Below, piece after piece: positions 1 to 7,744 of a DNA stretch of 33,559 bases. The notes below the pieces were generated by a model. It saw only the letters and a list, made by a program, of their open reading frames with translations. It did no database searches and was not told where the DNA came from. This stretch comes from Actinoplanes regularis (GTDB taxonomy: Bacteria > Actinomycetota > Actinomycetes > Mycobacteriales > Micromonosporaceae), in the NCBI RefSeq assembly GCF_900188005.1, contig NZ_FZNR01000042.1:1-33559 (forward strand). The letters are read 5' to 3'. Within the stretch, counting starts at the first letter, position 1. Each line of letters starts with the position of its first letter. The position numbers and the translations under genes are program-made.

Positions 1-190
1 AGCTGTCACGAACATGGGCAGCTTGGCACGTCGCAAAATCAATTCTCCCCCGGTTGTCCGGTCGCGTGTCGACCGGGCATGGGAAAGAGATTCCAGGGCG
101 CGCGGAGTAGGCCGGGGACCCAAGCGGGTGCCACCCGGTTGCCGTACTTGAGGAAACGAACGGGTATTTCCGCACACACCGACGGCCCAC

Positions 191-219
191 TTGGAAAAGT
201 GATATCACATTGCTAGCCT
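191..219 (+). promoter_or_regulatory. Probable promoter with palindromic operator before the SPFH gene
   Basis: TTGGAA (191-196) and TAGCCT (214-219) are separated by 17 bp, with an extended -10 TG at 211-212. Inside the spacer sits a perfect 10-bp palindrome GTGATATCAC (199-208), which is AT-rich against a GC-rich background. A protein bound there would block RNA polymerase. The natural candidate is the ribbon-helix-helix protein encoded two genes downstream in the same operon; that link is inference. The first 190 bases of the window hold no gene I can support. Confidence 0.55.
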
Positions 220-249
220 CGAGACATCGCCACTTCCAGGGAGCCCGTC

Positions 250-1161
250 ATGACGGAACACCTCGACCTACCCACCCCACAGGTGCGCGAGCGCGTCGCC
301 CGGGACGCCTCGGGCTGGCTGGTCCTCGCCCTCTCCATCCTGGTGATCCTGCTCAGCTTCGCCGTCTTCGCCGTCGGCGTGCAGCAGGAGGAGGCCGCGG
401 TCGCCGCGAGCCTCATCGGCGTCAGCCTCCTGCTCGTCCTGGCCGCCCTGATCGCCGCGGCCGGCCTCACCCCCGTCGCGCCCGGCGAGGCCCGCGTCCT
501 GCAACTCCTCGGCCGCTACACCGGCACCGTCCGCACCGACGGGCTCCGCTGGGTCAACCCGCTCACCGCCAGGCGCAAGGTCTCCACCCGCATCCGCAAC
601 CACGAGACCGACGTGCTCAAGGTCAACGACGCCGACGGCAACCCCATCGAGATCGCCGCCGTCGTCGTCTGGCAGGTCGAGGACACCGCCCGCGCCAGCT
701 TCGAGGTCGACGACTTCATCGAGTTCGTCGCCATCCAGGCTGAGACCGCCGTGCGGCACATCGCCAACAGCTACTCCTACGACTCCCACGACACCGCCCG
801 GATGTCCCTGCGGGACAACGCCGACGAGATCACCGCCCGGCTGTCGGAGGAAATCGGCGCACGGGTGGCCGCCGCCGGCGTGAAGATCGTCGAGTCCCGG
901 CTGACCCGCCTCGCCTACTCCCCCGAGATCGCCCACGCCATGCTGCGCAGGCAGCAGGCGAACGCCATCGTCGCGGCCCGCACCCGGATCGTCGAGGGCG
1001 CCGTGGGCATGGTCGAGATGGCCCTGCTCCGCCTCGCCGAGAACCACGTCGTCGACCTCGACGAGGAGCGCAAGGCCGCCATGGTCAGCAACCTGCTGGT
1101 GGTCCTCTGCGGCGACCGGGACGCCCAGCCCGTGGTCAACGCGGGCACCCTCTACTCCTAG
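250..1161 (+). CDS. SPFH/band-7 domain membrane protein
   Basis: This 303-aa protein has two predicted membrane helices near the N-terminus (about residues 22-43 and 54-72). They are followed by a band-7/SPFH core starting with the typical VAPGEARVLQLLGRYTGT stretch, through the beta-rich part (about 75-190) into a long Ala/Glu-rich helix. SPFH proteins form membrane-anchored oligomers that organise microdomains or scaffold proteases; the specific partner here is unknown. The ATG is preceded by AGGGAG (238-243) at a 6-nt spacing, which fixes the start. The gene is followed after 6 bp by a small RHH gene, so the two are almost certainly one transcript. The pairing of SPFH with an Arc-like protein is, from memory, recurrent in actinomycetes. 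No catalytic residues are expected. Confidence 0.9.
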   Translation: MTEHLDLPTPQVRERVARDASGWLVLALSILVILLSFAVFAVGVQQEEAAVAASLIGVSLLLVLAALIAAAGLTPVAPGEARVLQLLGRYTGTVRTDGLRWVNPLTARRKVSTRIRNHETDVLKVNDADGNPIEIAAVVVWQVEDTARASFEVDDFIEFVAIQAETAVRHIANSYSYDSHDTARMSLRDNADEITARLSEEIGARVAAAGVKIVESRLTRLAYSPEIAHAMLRRQQANAIVAARTRIVEGAVGMVEMALLRLAENHVVDLDEERKAAMVSNLLVVLCGDRDAQPVVNAGTLYS

Positions 1162-1167
1162 GCACAC

Positions 1168-1383
1168 ATGCCCACCGAACGGAAGAAGCTCCTCCTCCGG
1201 CTCGACCCCGCCGTGCACGACGCACTCGCGCGCTGGGCCGCGGACGAGCTCCGCAGCACGAACGCCCAGATCGAGTACCTGCTGCGCAAGGCCCTCTCCG
1301 ACGCCGGCCGCCTCCCCGGCGGCGTCGGCCGGATGCGCGGGCCGGGCAGACCCCCGGCCACACCCGACCCGGAGGAGGAGTGA
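1168..1383 (+). CDS. Arc-like ribbon-helix-helix DNA-binding protein
   Basis: This is a 71-aa protein. Residues 4-12 (ERKKLLLRL) form a beta strand of the Arc/MetJ/CopG type, followed by two amphipathic helices (about 15-28 and 32-45). The tail is basic and Gly/Pro-rich (GRMRGPGRPP), a plausible minor-groove contact, and ends in acidic residues. RHH proteins bind short palindromes as dimers. There is no clear Shine-Dalgarno sequence in the 6-bp gap after the SPFH gene, which suggests translational coupling. It could autoregulate the pair through the palindrome at 199-208. It could be called an antitoxin, but no toxin gene is adjacent. Confidence 0.8.
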   Translation: MPTERKKLLLRLDPAVHDALARWAADELRSTNAQIEYLLRKALSDAGRLPGGVGRMRGPGRPPATPDPEEE

Positions 1384-1523
1384 CGCGGGCGTGCCGCGGA
1401 CCACGGGCGCCGTGAGCGCGATCCAGCCGGATCGGCCACAGCGCGTGCGCGGGCTCACAGTGCCCGGGAATCGCTCATCCTGCTCGCCCCGCCCCCGATA
1501 GGCCAGCAGTGACAGGAGCAGGA

Positions 1524-3092
1524 GTGGATTCGACGGAGGCGGCCGCGATCAGCGCCGCTGAGCTGTCGGCTGCCCTGCTGATGCTGGAGGACCCGACTCC
1601 CGGGGACCCCGACGCCGGATACGACGTCGCGGTGGAGCTCGAACGGCAGGCCGTCGCGCTGGGCGACGACGATCTCATCGCTCGCGCCCGCTTCTGCCGC
1701 GCCGTCATGCTGCAACGGACCGGCGAGATCGCGAGGGCGGCGCGACAGCTCCACGAGATCCAGCACTGGGCCGTCGAGCACGACGACCGTCGCTTGCAGG
1801 CCCGTACCCACCTGGGCCTCGCCAACATCGAACGACTGTCGGGCAACCCCGCCAAGTGCCTGGAGCATTCGCTGAGCGCGGTCGAGCTGCTCGACGAGAC
1901 CGCCACCCCGCACATGCAGATCTGGCACCGCTCCACACTGGCCGACGCGCTCGCCGAGAACGGCGACATGGCCGCGGCACGGCCACGCTTCCGCCAGGCC
2001 GAGGCGCTGGCCCGGGAGTTGCGGCTGTGGACGCAGCTCGGCATGGTGCTGAACAACTGGGCCTGTTCCGAGTACGAGGCCGGCGAAATTCCGCGGGCTC
2101 GGGAGGTCGCCCGGCGGATGCAGGACCACGCCGTGGCACACGGGCTGGACCTGGGCCCCGGCCCGCTGGACACGATCGGTGCGATCCAGATCGAGAGCGG
2201 CGAGTACGCCCAGGCGGAACGGACGATGCTGGTATGCATCGCCCAGCACGAGGCCGGGCACATCGACAACGCCGGCCAGCTCGCCGAATACCTGCTGAAC
2301 CTGTCACGCGCCCAGCGCGGTCTCGGCGCCACCGACCGGGCCCAGCTGAGTCTGGACTCCGCCCGTGAGCGGTGCATCGAACGTGACCTGCACGGGTTGC
2401 TGGTCCGGGTGCACCAGGAGCAGGCGGAGCTGCACGCCGCCCGCGGGGAGTACGCCGAGGCGTACGCCATGCAGAAGACCTTCTTCGCCGCCCACGAGGA
2501 GTTGCTCACCCAGCAACAGCAGGCGAACGCGCTGACCCGGCACGCCCGGTTCGAGACCGCCGAGGCCCGCGAGGAGGCGCAGCAGTTCCGGGAGCAGGCT
2601 CGCCGCGACCCGCTGACCGGCCTGCGCAACCGCCGCTACCTCGACGAGGAGCTGCCCGCCCTGGTCGCCGCGGACCCGGACCTGAGCGTCGCGATCGTCG
2701 ACATCGACCACTTCAAACGGATCAACGACACGCTCGCGCACGAGGTCGGCGACCGGGTCCTCGTCCGGGTCGCGGAGCTTCTCGACACCGGACTGGCCAC
2801 GGTGGCCGCGACCGGGTTCGCCGCCCGGCTCGGTGGCGAGGAGTTCCTGCTGGTGCTGCCGCTCACACCGGTCGCCGCCGCCGCGGCCAAACTCGATGCC
2901 ATCCGGCGGGCCGTCGCCGACCACGACTGGCACGAGACCACCAACGGCCTGCCCGTCACCGTCAGCATCGGTGTCGCCGCGGCCAACGTGAGCGCCCCGC
3001 GCAGCCACACCGCGGCCCTGCACGCTGCCGACCGCAACCTCTACCTCGCCAAACAGACCGGCCGCAACCGGGTCGTCCCCGGACCCGCGTAA
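1524..3092 (+). CDS. TPR-GGDEF diguanylate cyclase
   Basis: This soluble protein of about 522 aa has an N-terminal array of TPR-like helical repeats covering roughly two thirds of its length. A coiled, Gln/Ala-rich helix (around LLTQQQQANALTRHARFET) leads into a C-terminal GGDEF domain. The signature reads RRDPLTGLRNRRYLDEE, then DIDHFKRIND and GGEEF (residues 437-441), so the metal- and GTP-binding residues are intact and it should make cyclic-di-GMP from two GTP. The inhibitory I-site RxxD, expected five residues before GGEEF, is absent (AATG stands there). I place the start at GTG 1524 because AGGAG (1514-1518) lies 5 nt upstream. An in-frame GTG at 1509 has no such site and would add five residues. 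It stands alone between gaps, with no EAL partner in the window. The TPR part probably senses a protein or peptide partner. Confidence 0.9.
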   Translation: MDSTEAAAISAAELSAALLMLEDPTPGDPDAGYDVAVELERQAVALGDDDLIARARFCRAVMLQRTGEIARAARQLHEIQHWAVEHDDRRLQARTHLGLANIERLSGNPAKCLEHSLSAVELLDETATPHMQIWHRSTLADALAENGDMAAARPRFRQAEALARELRLWTQLGMVLNNWACSEYEAGEIPRAREVARRMQDHAVAHGLDLGPGPLDTIGAIQIESGEYAQAERTMLVCIAQHEAGHIDNAGQLAEYLLNLSRAQRGLGATDRAQLSLDSARERCIERDLHGLLVRVHQEQAELHAARGEYAEAYAMQKTFFAAHEELLTQQQQANALTRHARFETAEAREEAQQFREQARRDPLTGLRNRRYLDEELPALVAADPDLSVAIVDIDHFKRINDTLAHEVGDRVLVRVAELLDTGLATVAATGFAARLGGEEFLLVLPLTPVAAAAAKLDAIRRAVADHDWHETTNGLPVTVSIGVAAANVSAPRSHTAALHAADRNLYLAKQTGRNRVVPGPA

Positions 3093-3192
3093 CCGGCCCT
3101 TGGCGTGACGCCGTCCTTGGCCCGTCCGGCCCACGGATCCTCGACCACGTCGTGCCGCTCCCGCGGCTCAGGGGCCTCGAACCGGACCTGGG

Positions 3193-3768
3193 TCAGCCTC
3201 GGGCAAGTGCGTCGGCGATGACCGCGGTGCTGTCGATCCGGGCGAGCCGGGGAAGGATGACCCGCAGGCTGGTGTCGTGTGCGGAGGCGACCAGATCTGT
3301 CACGGCGTCGCCGGCCACCGCGATGTCGTATCCGTGCTCACGGCCGGTGCGCGCGGTGGATTCCACACCGATGCTGGTGGAGATGCCCGCCAGCACGATC
3401 CCGGTGATCTGACGGCGTCGCAGCTGCAGGTCCAGTTCGGTGCCGTAGAAGGCGTCCCAGCCCCGCTTGGTGATCAGAATGTCGCCGGGCTCGACCGGAA
3501 TGCGGTCGTCGTACTCGGCGAAGTCGGGAGCCGGGGTGATGGCCGGCGGCGGGGCGTCCGTCGGGGCGCGCAGAACGTCACCGCCGTCCGCCGAGAATGC
3601 CACCCGGACACGGATCAGCGGCACCCCGCCGGCGCGGGCAGCGCGCGCAAGCTGGGCGCCGCAGGCGACGACATCGGCTGCCGGATGCACCGTGGGCAGC
3701 GCCGTGATGCCCTTCTGAAGGTCGATCAGCACAACGGCGGTGCGCTCGGGGAGACGGTCGACAGGCAT
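3193..3768 (-). CDS. Isochorismatase-like hydrolase lacking the catalytic cysteine
   Basis: This is a 191-aa protein of the isochorismatase/cysteine-hydrolase fold. The Asp (LIDLQKG, D16) and Lys (ITKRGWDAFYGT, K101) of the usual D-K-C triad are present. The third motif reads GISTSIGVESTAR, with Gly at 134 where the family has Cys (TxxCVxxTA), so classical nucleophilic hydrolysis is not expected. Isochorismatases proper also lack this Cys, so non-covalent chemistry or a binding role is possible. The start is the ATG at 3768, preceded by AAGGAG at a 6-nt spacing; the reading frame continues 11 codons further up, into the operators, without a ribosome site. It is divergent from the marR gene at 3878 and shares its operator region, so it is the likely target of that repressor. 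Confidence 0.85.
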   Translation of the reverse strand: MPVDRLPERTAVVLIDLQKGITALPTVHPAADVVACGAQLARAARAGGVPLIRVRVAFSADGGDVLRAPTDAPPPAITPAPDFAEYDDRIPVEPGDILITKRGWDAFYGTELDLQLRRRQITGIVLAGISTSIGVESTARTGREHGYDIAVAGDAVTDLVASAHDTSLRVILPRLARIDSTAVIADALARG

Positions 3769-3794
3769 GCGGGACTCCTTCGCGGCGAATTTAT

Positions 3795-3871
3795 ACAGCA
3801 AGACTGTACAGCCATGCTGTATAAATTACACAGCCACGCTGTTCAGTCTCGCTGTGCAACACGGTTAGGCT
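3795..3871. promoter_or_regulatory. Divergent promoter region with four 13-bp inverted-repeat boxes
   Basis: Four boxes with outer bases (A/T)CAG...CTGT occur at 3795-3807 (ACAGCAAGACTGT), 3808-3820 (ACAGCCATGCTGT), 3830-3842 (ACAGCCACGCTGT) and 3843-3855 (TCAGTCTCGCTGT). Boxes 1 and 2 touch each other, as do 3 and 4. The two pairs are separated by 9 bp, ATAAATTAC, which holds the AT-rich promoter core. For the rightward gene, TAGGCT (3866-3871) ends 6 bp before the ATG at 3878, pointing to a leaderless marR transcript with box 4 over its -35 region. The arrangement suggests cooperative binding of MarR dimers that shuts both genes. Confidence 0.75.
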
Positions 3872-3877
3872 CACCAC

Positions 3878-4333
3878 ATGCCTGACGTGACACACCTCGC
3901 CGCCGAACTCCGACTCGTCGTCGGCCAGCTGGCGCGGCGGGTTCGCGCGGACGACCCGACCCCGCCGGGCGTCACCGCCGTCATCGGGCTACTGGGCCGC
4001 CAGGGCCCGATGACCACCAGCGACCTCGCCGCGGCCCGGCAGGTGCGCCCGCAGTCGATGGCCCGCACCGTGAGCCAGCTCGTCGAACAGGGCCTCGCCG
4101 AGCGGGGCACCCATCCGGTCGACGGGCGTAAAGCCCCGATCGCCCTGACCCCGGCGGGACACGCCGTCCTCGAGCGGGAACGCACCCGCCGGGCCGACTG
4201 GCTCGCCCGCGCCATCGAGGACACCCTGTCCACCGGCGACCAGACAGCTCTCGCCCACGCCGTCGACCTGCTCCGACGCCTGCTCGAACAGGACCCGGCG
4301 ATCACCGGCGGCGATCACGGAGAACGGGCGTAA
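3878..4333 (+). CDS. MarR-family transcriptional regulator
   Basis: This is a 151-aa winged-helix protein. The DNA-binding core runs from about residue 32 to 100: a helix pair ending GPMTTSDLAAA, the recognition helix RQVRPQSMARTVSQLVEQGLA, and the wing ERGTHPVDGRKAPIALTP with the family's conserved D-x-R. The flanking helices form the dimer interface. No Cys is available for redox sensing, so a small-molecule ligand is more likely. The ATG lies 6 bp after TAGGCT with no Shine-Dalgarno site, so translation is probably leaderless. It likely represses itself and the divergent isochorismatase-like gene through the four boxes at 3795-3855. Confidence 0.9.
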   Translation: MPDVTHLAAELRLVVGQLARRVRADDPTPPGVTAVIGLLGRQGPMTTSDLAAARQVRPQSMARTVSQLVEQGLAERGTHPVDGRKAPIALTPAGHAVLERERTRRADWLARAIEDTLSTGDQTALAHAVDLLRRLLEQDPAITGGDHGERA

Positions 4334-4347
4334 CACCCGTCGATCAT

Positions 4348-4373
4348 GCCCGGATACGCCGCGAAACCCGGGC
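4348..4373. terminator. Candidate bidirectional hairpin between convergent genes
   Basis: GCCCGG (4348-4353) pairs with CCGGGC (4368-4373) around a 14-nt loop. It lies exactly between the marR stop and the stop of the opposing hydrolase gene. There is no T-tract, which is common in high-GC actinomycetes. The short stem keeps confidence moderate. Confidence 0.4.
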
Positions 4374-5867
4374 TCAGCGGCGGAGCGGCGCGTCCAGGGC
4401 GTGAAGGATCCGCTGCTCGTGGTCGCCGGTCGCCGGGTTCGGCGGGCGGCGGGCGTGCTGGCGTTTGGCCGCCGCGACCGCCGCGACGGTCCATGCCTGC
4501 ATCAGCTGCGGCGGCTGTTCGATCCGGTTTCCCCGGCCCGTCGCGTCGACGACCTCGATGACGCGGTCGGTGACGATGAGCCGATCCGCGTCGTCGACCG
4601 CCAAGAACTCGGGGAAGCACCCCGCCGCCGCGCAGGCACGCACGATCCGTTCGCGGACCAGGGCCGCCAGCCGCGGATAGCCGGCCCGGGCGAGCCCGCA
4701 CGCGATCCGGTAGCTGTCCCACGGCCAACTGCTGCCGGTGTGGTAGCCGGTCGTCCGGAAGCGTCGCTCCCGCCGCGCGAGCGTACGGAACCCGGCGGCG
4801 CAGAACAGGGACGGATCGAACAGCGCCTCCACCACCCGCTCGCGCAGTGCCGCGGTCTCCGGCGCGTCGAGGATCCCGGAGAGCAGCAGGTGACCCATGT
4901 TCGACGCGAGCACGGCGAGCGGCCGCGGGCGCCCGGCGTCGTCCTGGTCCGTTCCCAGCGCGACGAAGCCGCCCCCGCTCACCGAGCTGTCCTGGATCCA
5001 GCAGCTGCCGAGCACGCGACGGCGTACCTGAGCGGCGAGATCGATCAGCCGGGCGGCGCTGGGAGCACCGTCGAGCTCCGGCAGCGACGCGACGGCGATC
5101 AGCGCGTCGTACGCGAGCCCCTGAACCTCCACCGAGGCCACGCCCCCGACCGTGGCGAGGGTCCCGTCGGCGTGCGAGTACGCGTCCCAGCTGTCCTTCC
5201 ACACCTGGTTCTCGATCGAGGTGCCGAACATCGGCCGGCTCTCCAGCAGCGTGTGCCGGCTCGCCTCGAGCCGGCCGACGAGCCAGCGGGTGCCGGCCGC
5301 CGCGCACCCGGCCAGCGACCGTTCCCGCCCGTCGAGGCCGCGGATCGCGGTTCCGAGCAGGGCCGGCTCCCGCGTCGCGCACCGGACCGCCGCGCTGAGC
5401 CACAGGCAGGTGGCGTCGACGGAACCGTAGTACGGCCAGGCCCAGCCGGACGCCGCGGTGAGCCGGCGGGCCACCGGATCCTCCGGCACGCGCACCTCGT
5501 GCGGGATCCGTCCCGGCTCCTCCTCGCGCTCGCGGTGCAACGTCCTGCCCTGCAACCGCGCGAGCCGGACCACGGTGTTGCGGGTCAGCGCGGGATGCCA
5601 GGGGTCGACCGTCTCCGCCACGATCAGCGCGTCACGGCTGAATAGCGCCTCGAACAGGCGCAGCTCCCCGTGCGCCCGCGCCGGGTCGACGCCCGCCGGC
5701 AGCCCGGCGGCGTTCACCGGCCGGTCGTCCGGGCCGAGGAAGCGCCGCAGCGCGGGCAGGACGGCCGGCCGCGTCAGCCGGGCCGGTAACGGCACCGCCT
5801 CGACGCGCACCACCCGCTCGCCGGCGAGCAGCGCGGGACGACGATCGGGATCGCGTCGCAGCTCCAT
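4374..5867 (-). CDS. Amylo-alpha-1,6-glucosidase-like (MGH1/GH63-type) glycoside hydrolase
   Basis: This protein of about 497 aa has the (alpha/alpha)6-barrel signatures of debranching-type glycosidases: FSRDALIVAETV, YYGSVDATCLWL, IENQVWKDSWDAYSHADG and TGYHTGSSWPWDSYRIACGL. The Asp/Glu-bearing segments correspond to those of amylo-alpha-1,6-glucosidases. The N-terminal glycogen-debranching half found in full-length relatives of about 700 aa is shortened here. The substrate is probably an alpha-glucan or disaccharide, judged by family only. I chose ATG 5867 (AGGG close upstream); a GTG at 5894 is the alternative, and the frame stays open to 6041 over the divergent promoter. No export signal is seen. 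It is divergent from a membrane protein gene with an AT-rich inverted repeat between them. Confidence 0.75.
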   Translation of the reverse strand: MELRRDPDRRPALLAGERVVRVEAVPLPARLTRPAVLPALRRFLGPDDRPVNAAGLPAGVDPARAHGELRLFEALFSRDALIVAETVDPWHPALTRNTVVRLARLQGRTLHREREEEPGRIPHEVRVPEDPVARRLTAASGWAWPYYGSVDATCLWLSAAVRCATREPALLGTAIRGLDGRERSLAGCAAAGTRWLVGRLEASRHTLLESRPMFGTSIENQVWKDSWDAYSHADGTLATVGGVASVEVQGLAYDALIAVASLPELDGAPSAARLIDLAAQVRRRVLGSCWIQDSSVSGGGFVALGTDQDDAGRPRPLAVLASNMGHLLLSGILDAPETAALRERVVEALFDPSLFCAAGFRTLARRERRFRTTGYHTGSSWPWDSYRIACGLARAGYPRLAALVRERIVRACAAAGCFPEFLAVDDADRLIVTDRVIEVVDATGRGNRIEQPPQLMQAWTVAAVAAAKRQHARRPPNPATGDHEQRILHALDAPLRR

Positions 5868-5906
5868 ATCCCTAGCCTGGCGCTTGAGCCGCACCGCCCT
5901 GGCCAG

Positions 5907-5923
5907 ATATTGATCAGCAATAT
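5907..5923. promoter_or_regulatory. AT-rich inverted repeat in divergent promoter
   Basis: ATATTG (5907-5912) and CAATAT (5918-5923) are perfect inverted arms around ATCAG. The site lies between the hydrolase start and the ATG at 5935. TATATG (5921-5926) could be a -10 for the rightward gene, which has no Shine-Dalgarno site and may be leaderless. It is a likely operator or promoter core; the binding protein is unknown. Confidence 0.45.
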
Positions 5924-5934
5924 ATGTTTCTGCG

Positions 5935-6855
5935 ATGAACGGCCTTCGCGCCCGTCTGGGCCGGCCCACCAGCCGCGGTGTCGTGGTGTGGGCCTCCGTC
6001 TTCGCCCTCGCCTGCGGGCTGTTCGCGGCGTCCTTCGGCACCTGGCTCGCCTGGCTCGGTTCCCGGCCCCTCGATCACCGCGAGCTCGCCGCGGCCGTCG
6101 AGCAGCTCTACCCCGGTGAGCAGGTCCGCGACCTCGACCGCGAGGACCCGTCCGCGGTCTTCCTGATCTACGGCAGCCCGTTGGGTTCGCGGTCGGCCGG
6201 CGACCTGCTCCTCGGCGACGGCGGCGAATATTCGTTCGCCGGGCTCGGTGCCTCCTTCGATCGCCTGCCCGCCGGCACCCAGCCGGCCACGCTGGCACAA
6301 CTGCGGGAGCGGCTGCGGGCCGCGGGCTGGGACCTCGGTGAGCCGGTCTACTCCCACTCGTACGACTGCGTCGCGGAATCTCCGCAGTGCGATCCCGCCT
6401 CGATCCCTTCCGACATCACCCTGTCCGCGCGGCGCGGCGACAACCTCCTCGAGGTGCACCTCAACGGCGCCGGCACGACGCCGGTGATGGATCTGGCCAT
6501 GACCCGGGCGACTCCGTGGACCGCCTATCCCGCCGGCCTCCTCGCGTTCCTGCTCGGCACGGCCGGCGGCTGGTTGCTGTTCGGCTCGGTCAGCCGGCGG
6601 GCCGGGCTCGGCCCGCTGACGAAGGTCGCGTTCGGCCTCGCGATGTTCCTCTGGTGGGCGCCGATCCTGCTGGCCGCGCCGCAACTGCTCGCGCATCACC
6701 TGAGGGAGCCGCATTTCCGCTGGCATCCACTGTGGGAGTGGCTGGGGCAGCCCACGATGTCGCTGCCCTTCCTGGTCGGCTGGCTCGTGCTGATGCTGGC
6801 GGGCGGTCTGACCGCGCTACCGTTCCGCAGGCCGGTGCGGCAGGCCGTCGCCTGA
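5935..6855 (+). CDS. Hypothetical four-helix membrane protein
   Basis: I do not recognise this 306-aa protein. It has one N-terminal membrane helix (about residues 16-42), an extracytoplasmic domain of about 150 residues, then three hydrophobic helices (about 198-220, 230-252 and 272-296) and a basic C-terminus. The loop domain holds two Cys in DCVAESPQCD that could form a disulfide, which supports an outside location. It contains a repeated LYPGEQV/YGSPLG-type beta pattern but no catalytic motif. The ATG at 5935 has no ribosome site and lies about 9 bp after a TATATG box. It is divergent from a glycosidase gene and convergent with the hydroxyquinol operon, ending 10 bp from the dioxygenase stop. 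Confidence 0.75.
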   Translation: MNGLRARLGRPTSRGVVVWASVFALACGLFAASFGTWLAWLGSRPLDHRELAAAVEQLYPGEQVRDLDREDPSAVFLIYGSPLGSRSAGDLLLGDGGEYSFAGLGASFDRLPAGTQPATLAQLRERLRAAGWDLGEPVYSHSYDCVAESPQCDPASIPSDITLSARRGDNLLEVHLNGAGTTPVMDLAMTRATPWTAYPAGLLAFLLGTAGGWLLFGSVSRRAGLGPLTKVAFGLAMFLWWAPILLAAPQLLAHHLREPHFRWHPLWEWLGQPTMSLPFLVGWLVLMLAGGLTALPFRRPVRQAVA

Positions 6856-6865
6856 CCGGCGCCGT

Positions 6866-7744
6866 TCATTCCCCCCGTCGGGCGAGGACGATGTCGAAGC
6901 GGACCCGGCTCCACGGGCGGTCGCCGAGGTCGCGGCCGTCCGGGGTGGGTGTCCCGGCCGGCTCCGGCTCGAAGTCCTTGACCAGGGAGTCGCGGACGCC
7001 GAAGACGCTGTCGCGGTCGAGGAGTTCGTCGCCGCGGACGAAGATGTGGGTGACCAGGGTGCGCAGACCGGTCGCCGCCACCATGAAGTGCAGGTGGGAG
7101 GCGCGCATCGGGGAGCGACCGGTGGCGGCGAGCATCCCGCCGACCGGCCCGTCGTGTGGGATCGGGTACGGCGTCGGCACGATCGCCCAGAAGCGGTACG
7201 ACCCGTCCGGACCGGTGTGCAGGTGGCCGCGGGCGGCGGTGCGGTCGTCGTCGTACTGCACGTCGTAGAAGCCGTCGTCGTCGGCCTCCCACACCTCGAT
7301 CCGCGCCCCCGGCACCGGATCACCTCCGGTGTCGGTGACCACGCCCTCCACCCACAGCGGCCGCCCGGGCGCGCCGCCGCCGAGGTCCCCGCCGAGCGGG
7401 ATCTCCGGCGAGTCCTCGACGAAGAACGGGCCGAAGACGGTCGCCTCGGTCGCGTTCCCGTCCGCCTCGTTGTTCACCGTGACCGTCTGCATGGACGCGC
7501 CGAGCACGTCGGAGAGCAGGATGAACTCCTGTCGCCGGTCGTCGGTGGCGTGCCCGGTCGCGGTCAGGAACGCGATCGCCCGCTGCCACTCCGCCTCGGT
7601 CAGCCGCACCTCGCGGATGAAGTCGTGCAGGTGCCGGGTGAGCGCGCGCATCAGCTCACGCAGCCGCGGATCCGGTGTGCCGTCGAAGGACGCGACAACG
7701 CGTTCGACCAACTGCTGCTCGCGGTCCCACTGGTCGGTACTCAT
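6866..7744 (-). CDS. Hydroxyquinol 1,2-dioxygenase (intradiol)
   Basis: This is a 292-aa intradiol ring-cleavage dioxygenase. An N-terminal helical dimerisation domain (about residues 10-100, including the SDVLGASMQTVTVNN segment) is followed by the beta-sandwich catalytic domain starting EATVFGPFF. The non-haem Fe(III) ligands are visible: Y160 (GFYDVQ), Y193 (TPYPIP), H217 and H219 (SHLHF). Pairing with a maleylacetate reductase makes hydroxyquinol (1,2,4-trihydroxybenzene) the best substrate, cleaved to maleylacetate; catechol is less likely. The ATG overlaps the stop of the upstream reductase as ATGA (7741-7744), and GGAGG stands upstream, so the two are translationally coupled. It is the last gene of a three-gene operon. 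Confidence 0.9.
   Translation of the reverse strand: MSTDQWDREQQLVERVVASFDGTPDPRLRELMRALTRHLHDFIREVRLTEAEWQRAIAFLTATGHATDDRRQEFILLSDVLGASMQTVTVNNEADGNATEATVFGPFFVEDSPEIPLGGDLGGGAPGRPLWVEGVVTDTGGDPVPGARIEVWEADDDGFYDVQYDDDRTAARGHLHTGPDGSYRFWAIVPTPYPIPHDGPVGGMLAATGRSPMRASHLHFMVAATGLRTLVTHIFVRGDELLDRDSVFGVRDSLVKDFEPEPAGTPTPDGRDLGDRPWSRVRFDIVLARRGE

Noticed and set aside
1168..1383. Antitoxin of a toxin-antitoxin pair
   Set aside because: The partner is an SPFH membrane protein and no toxin-like gene is adjacent, so a regulator of the pair is the simpler reading.
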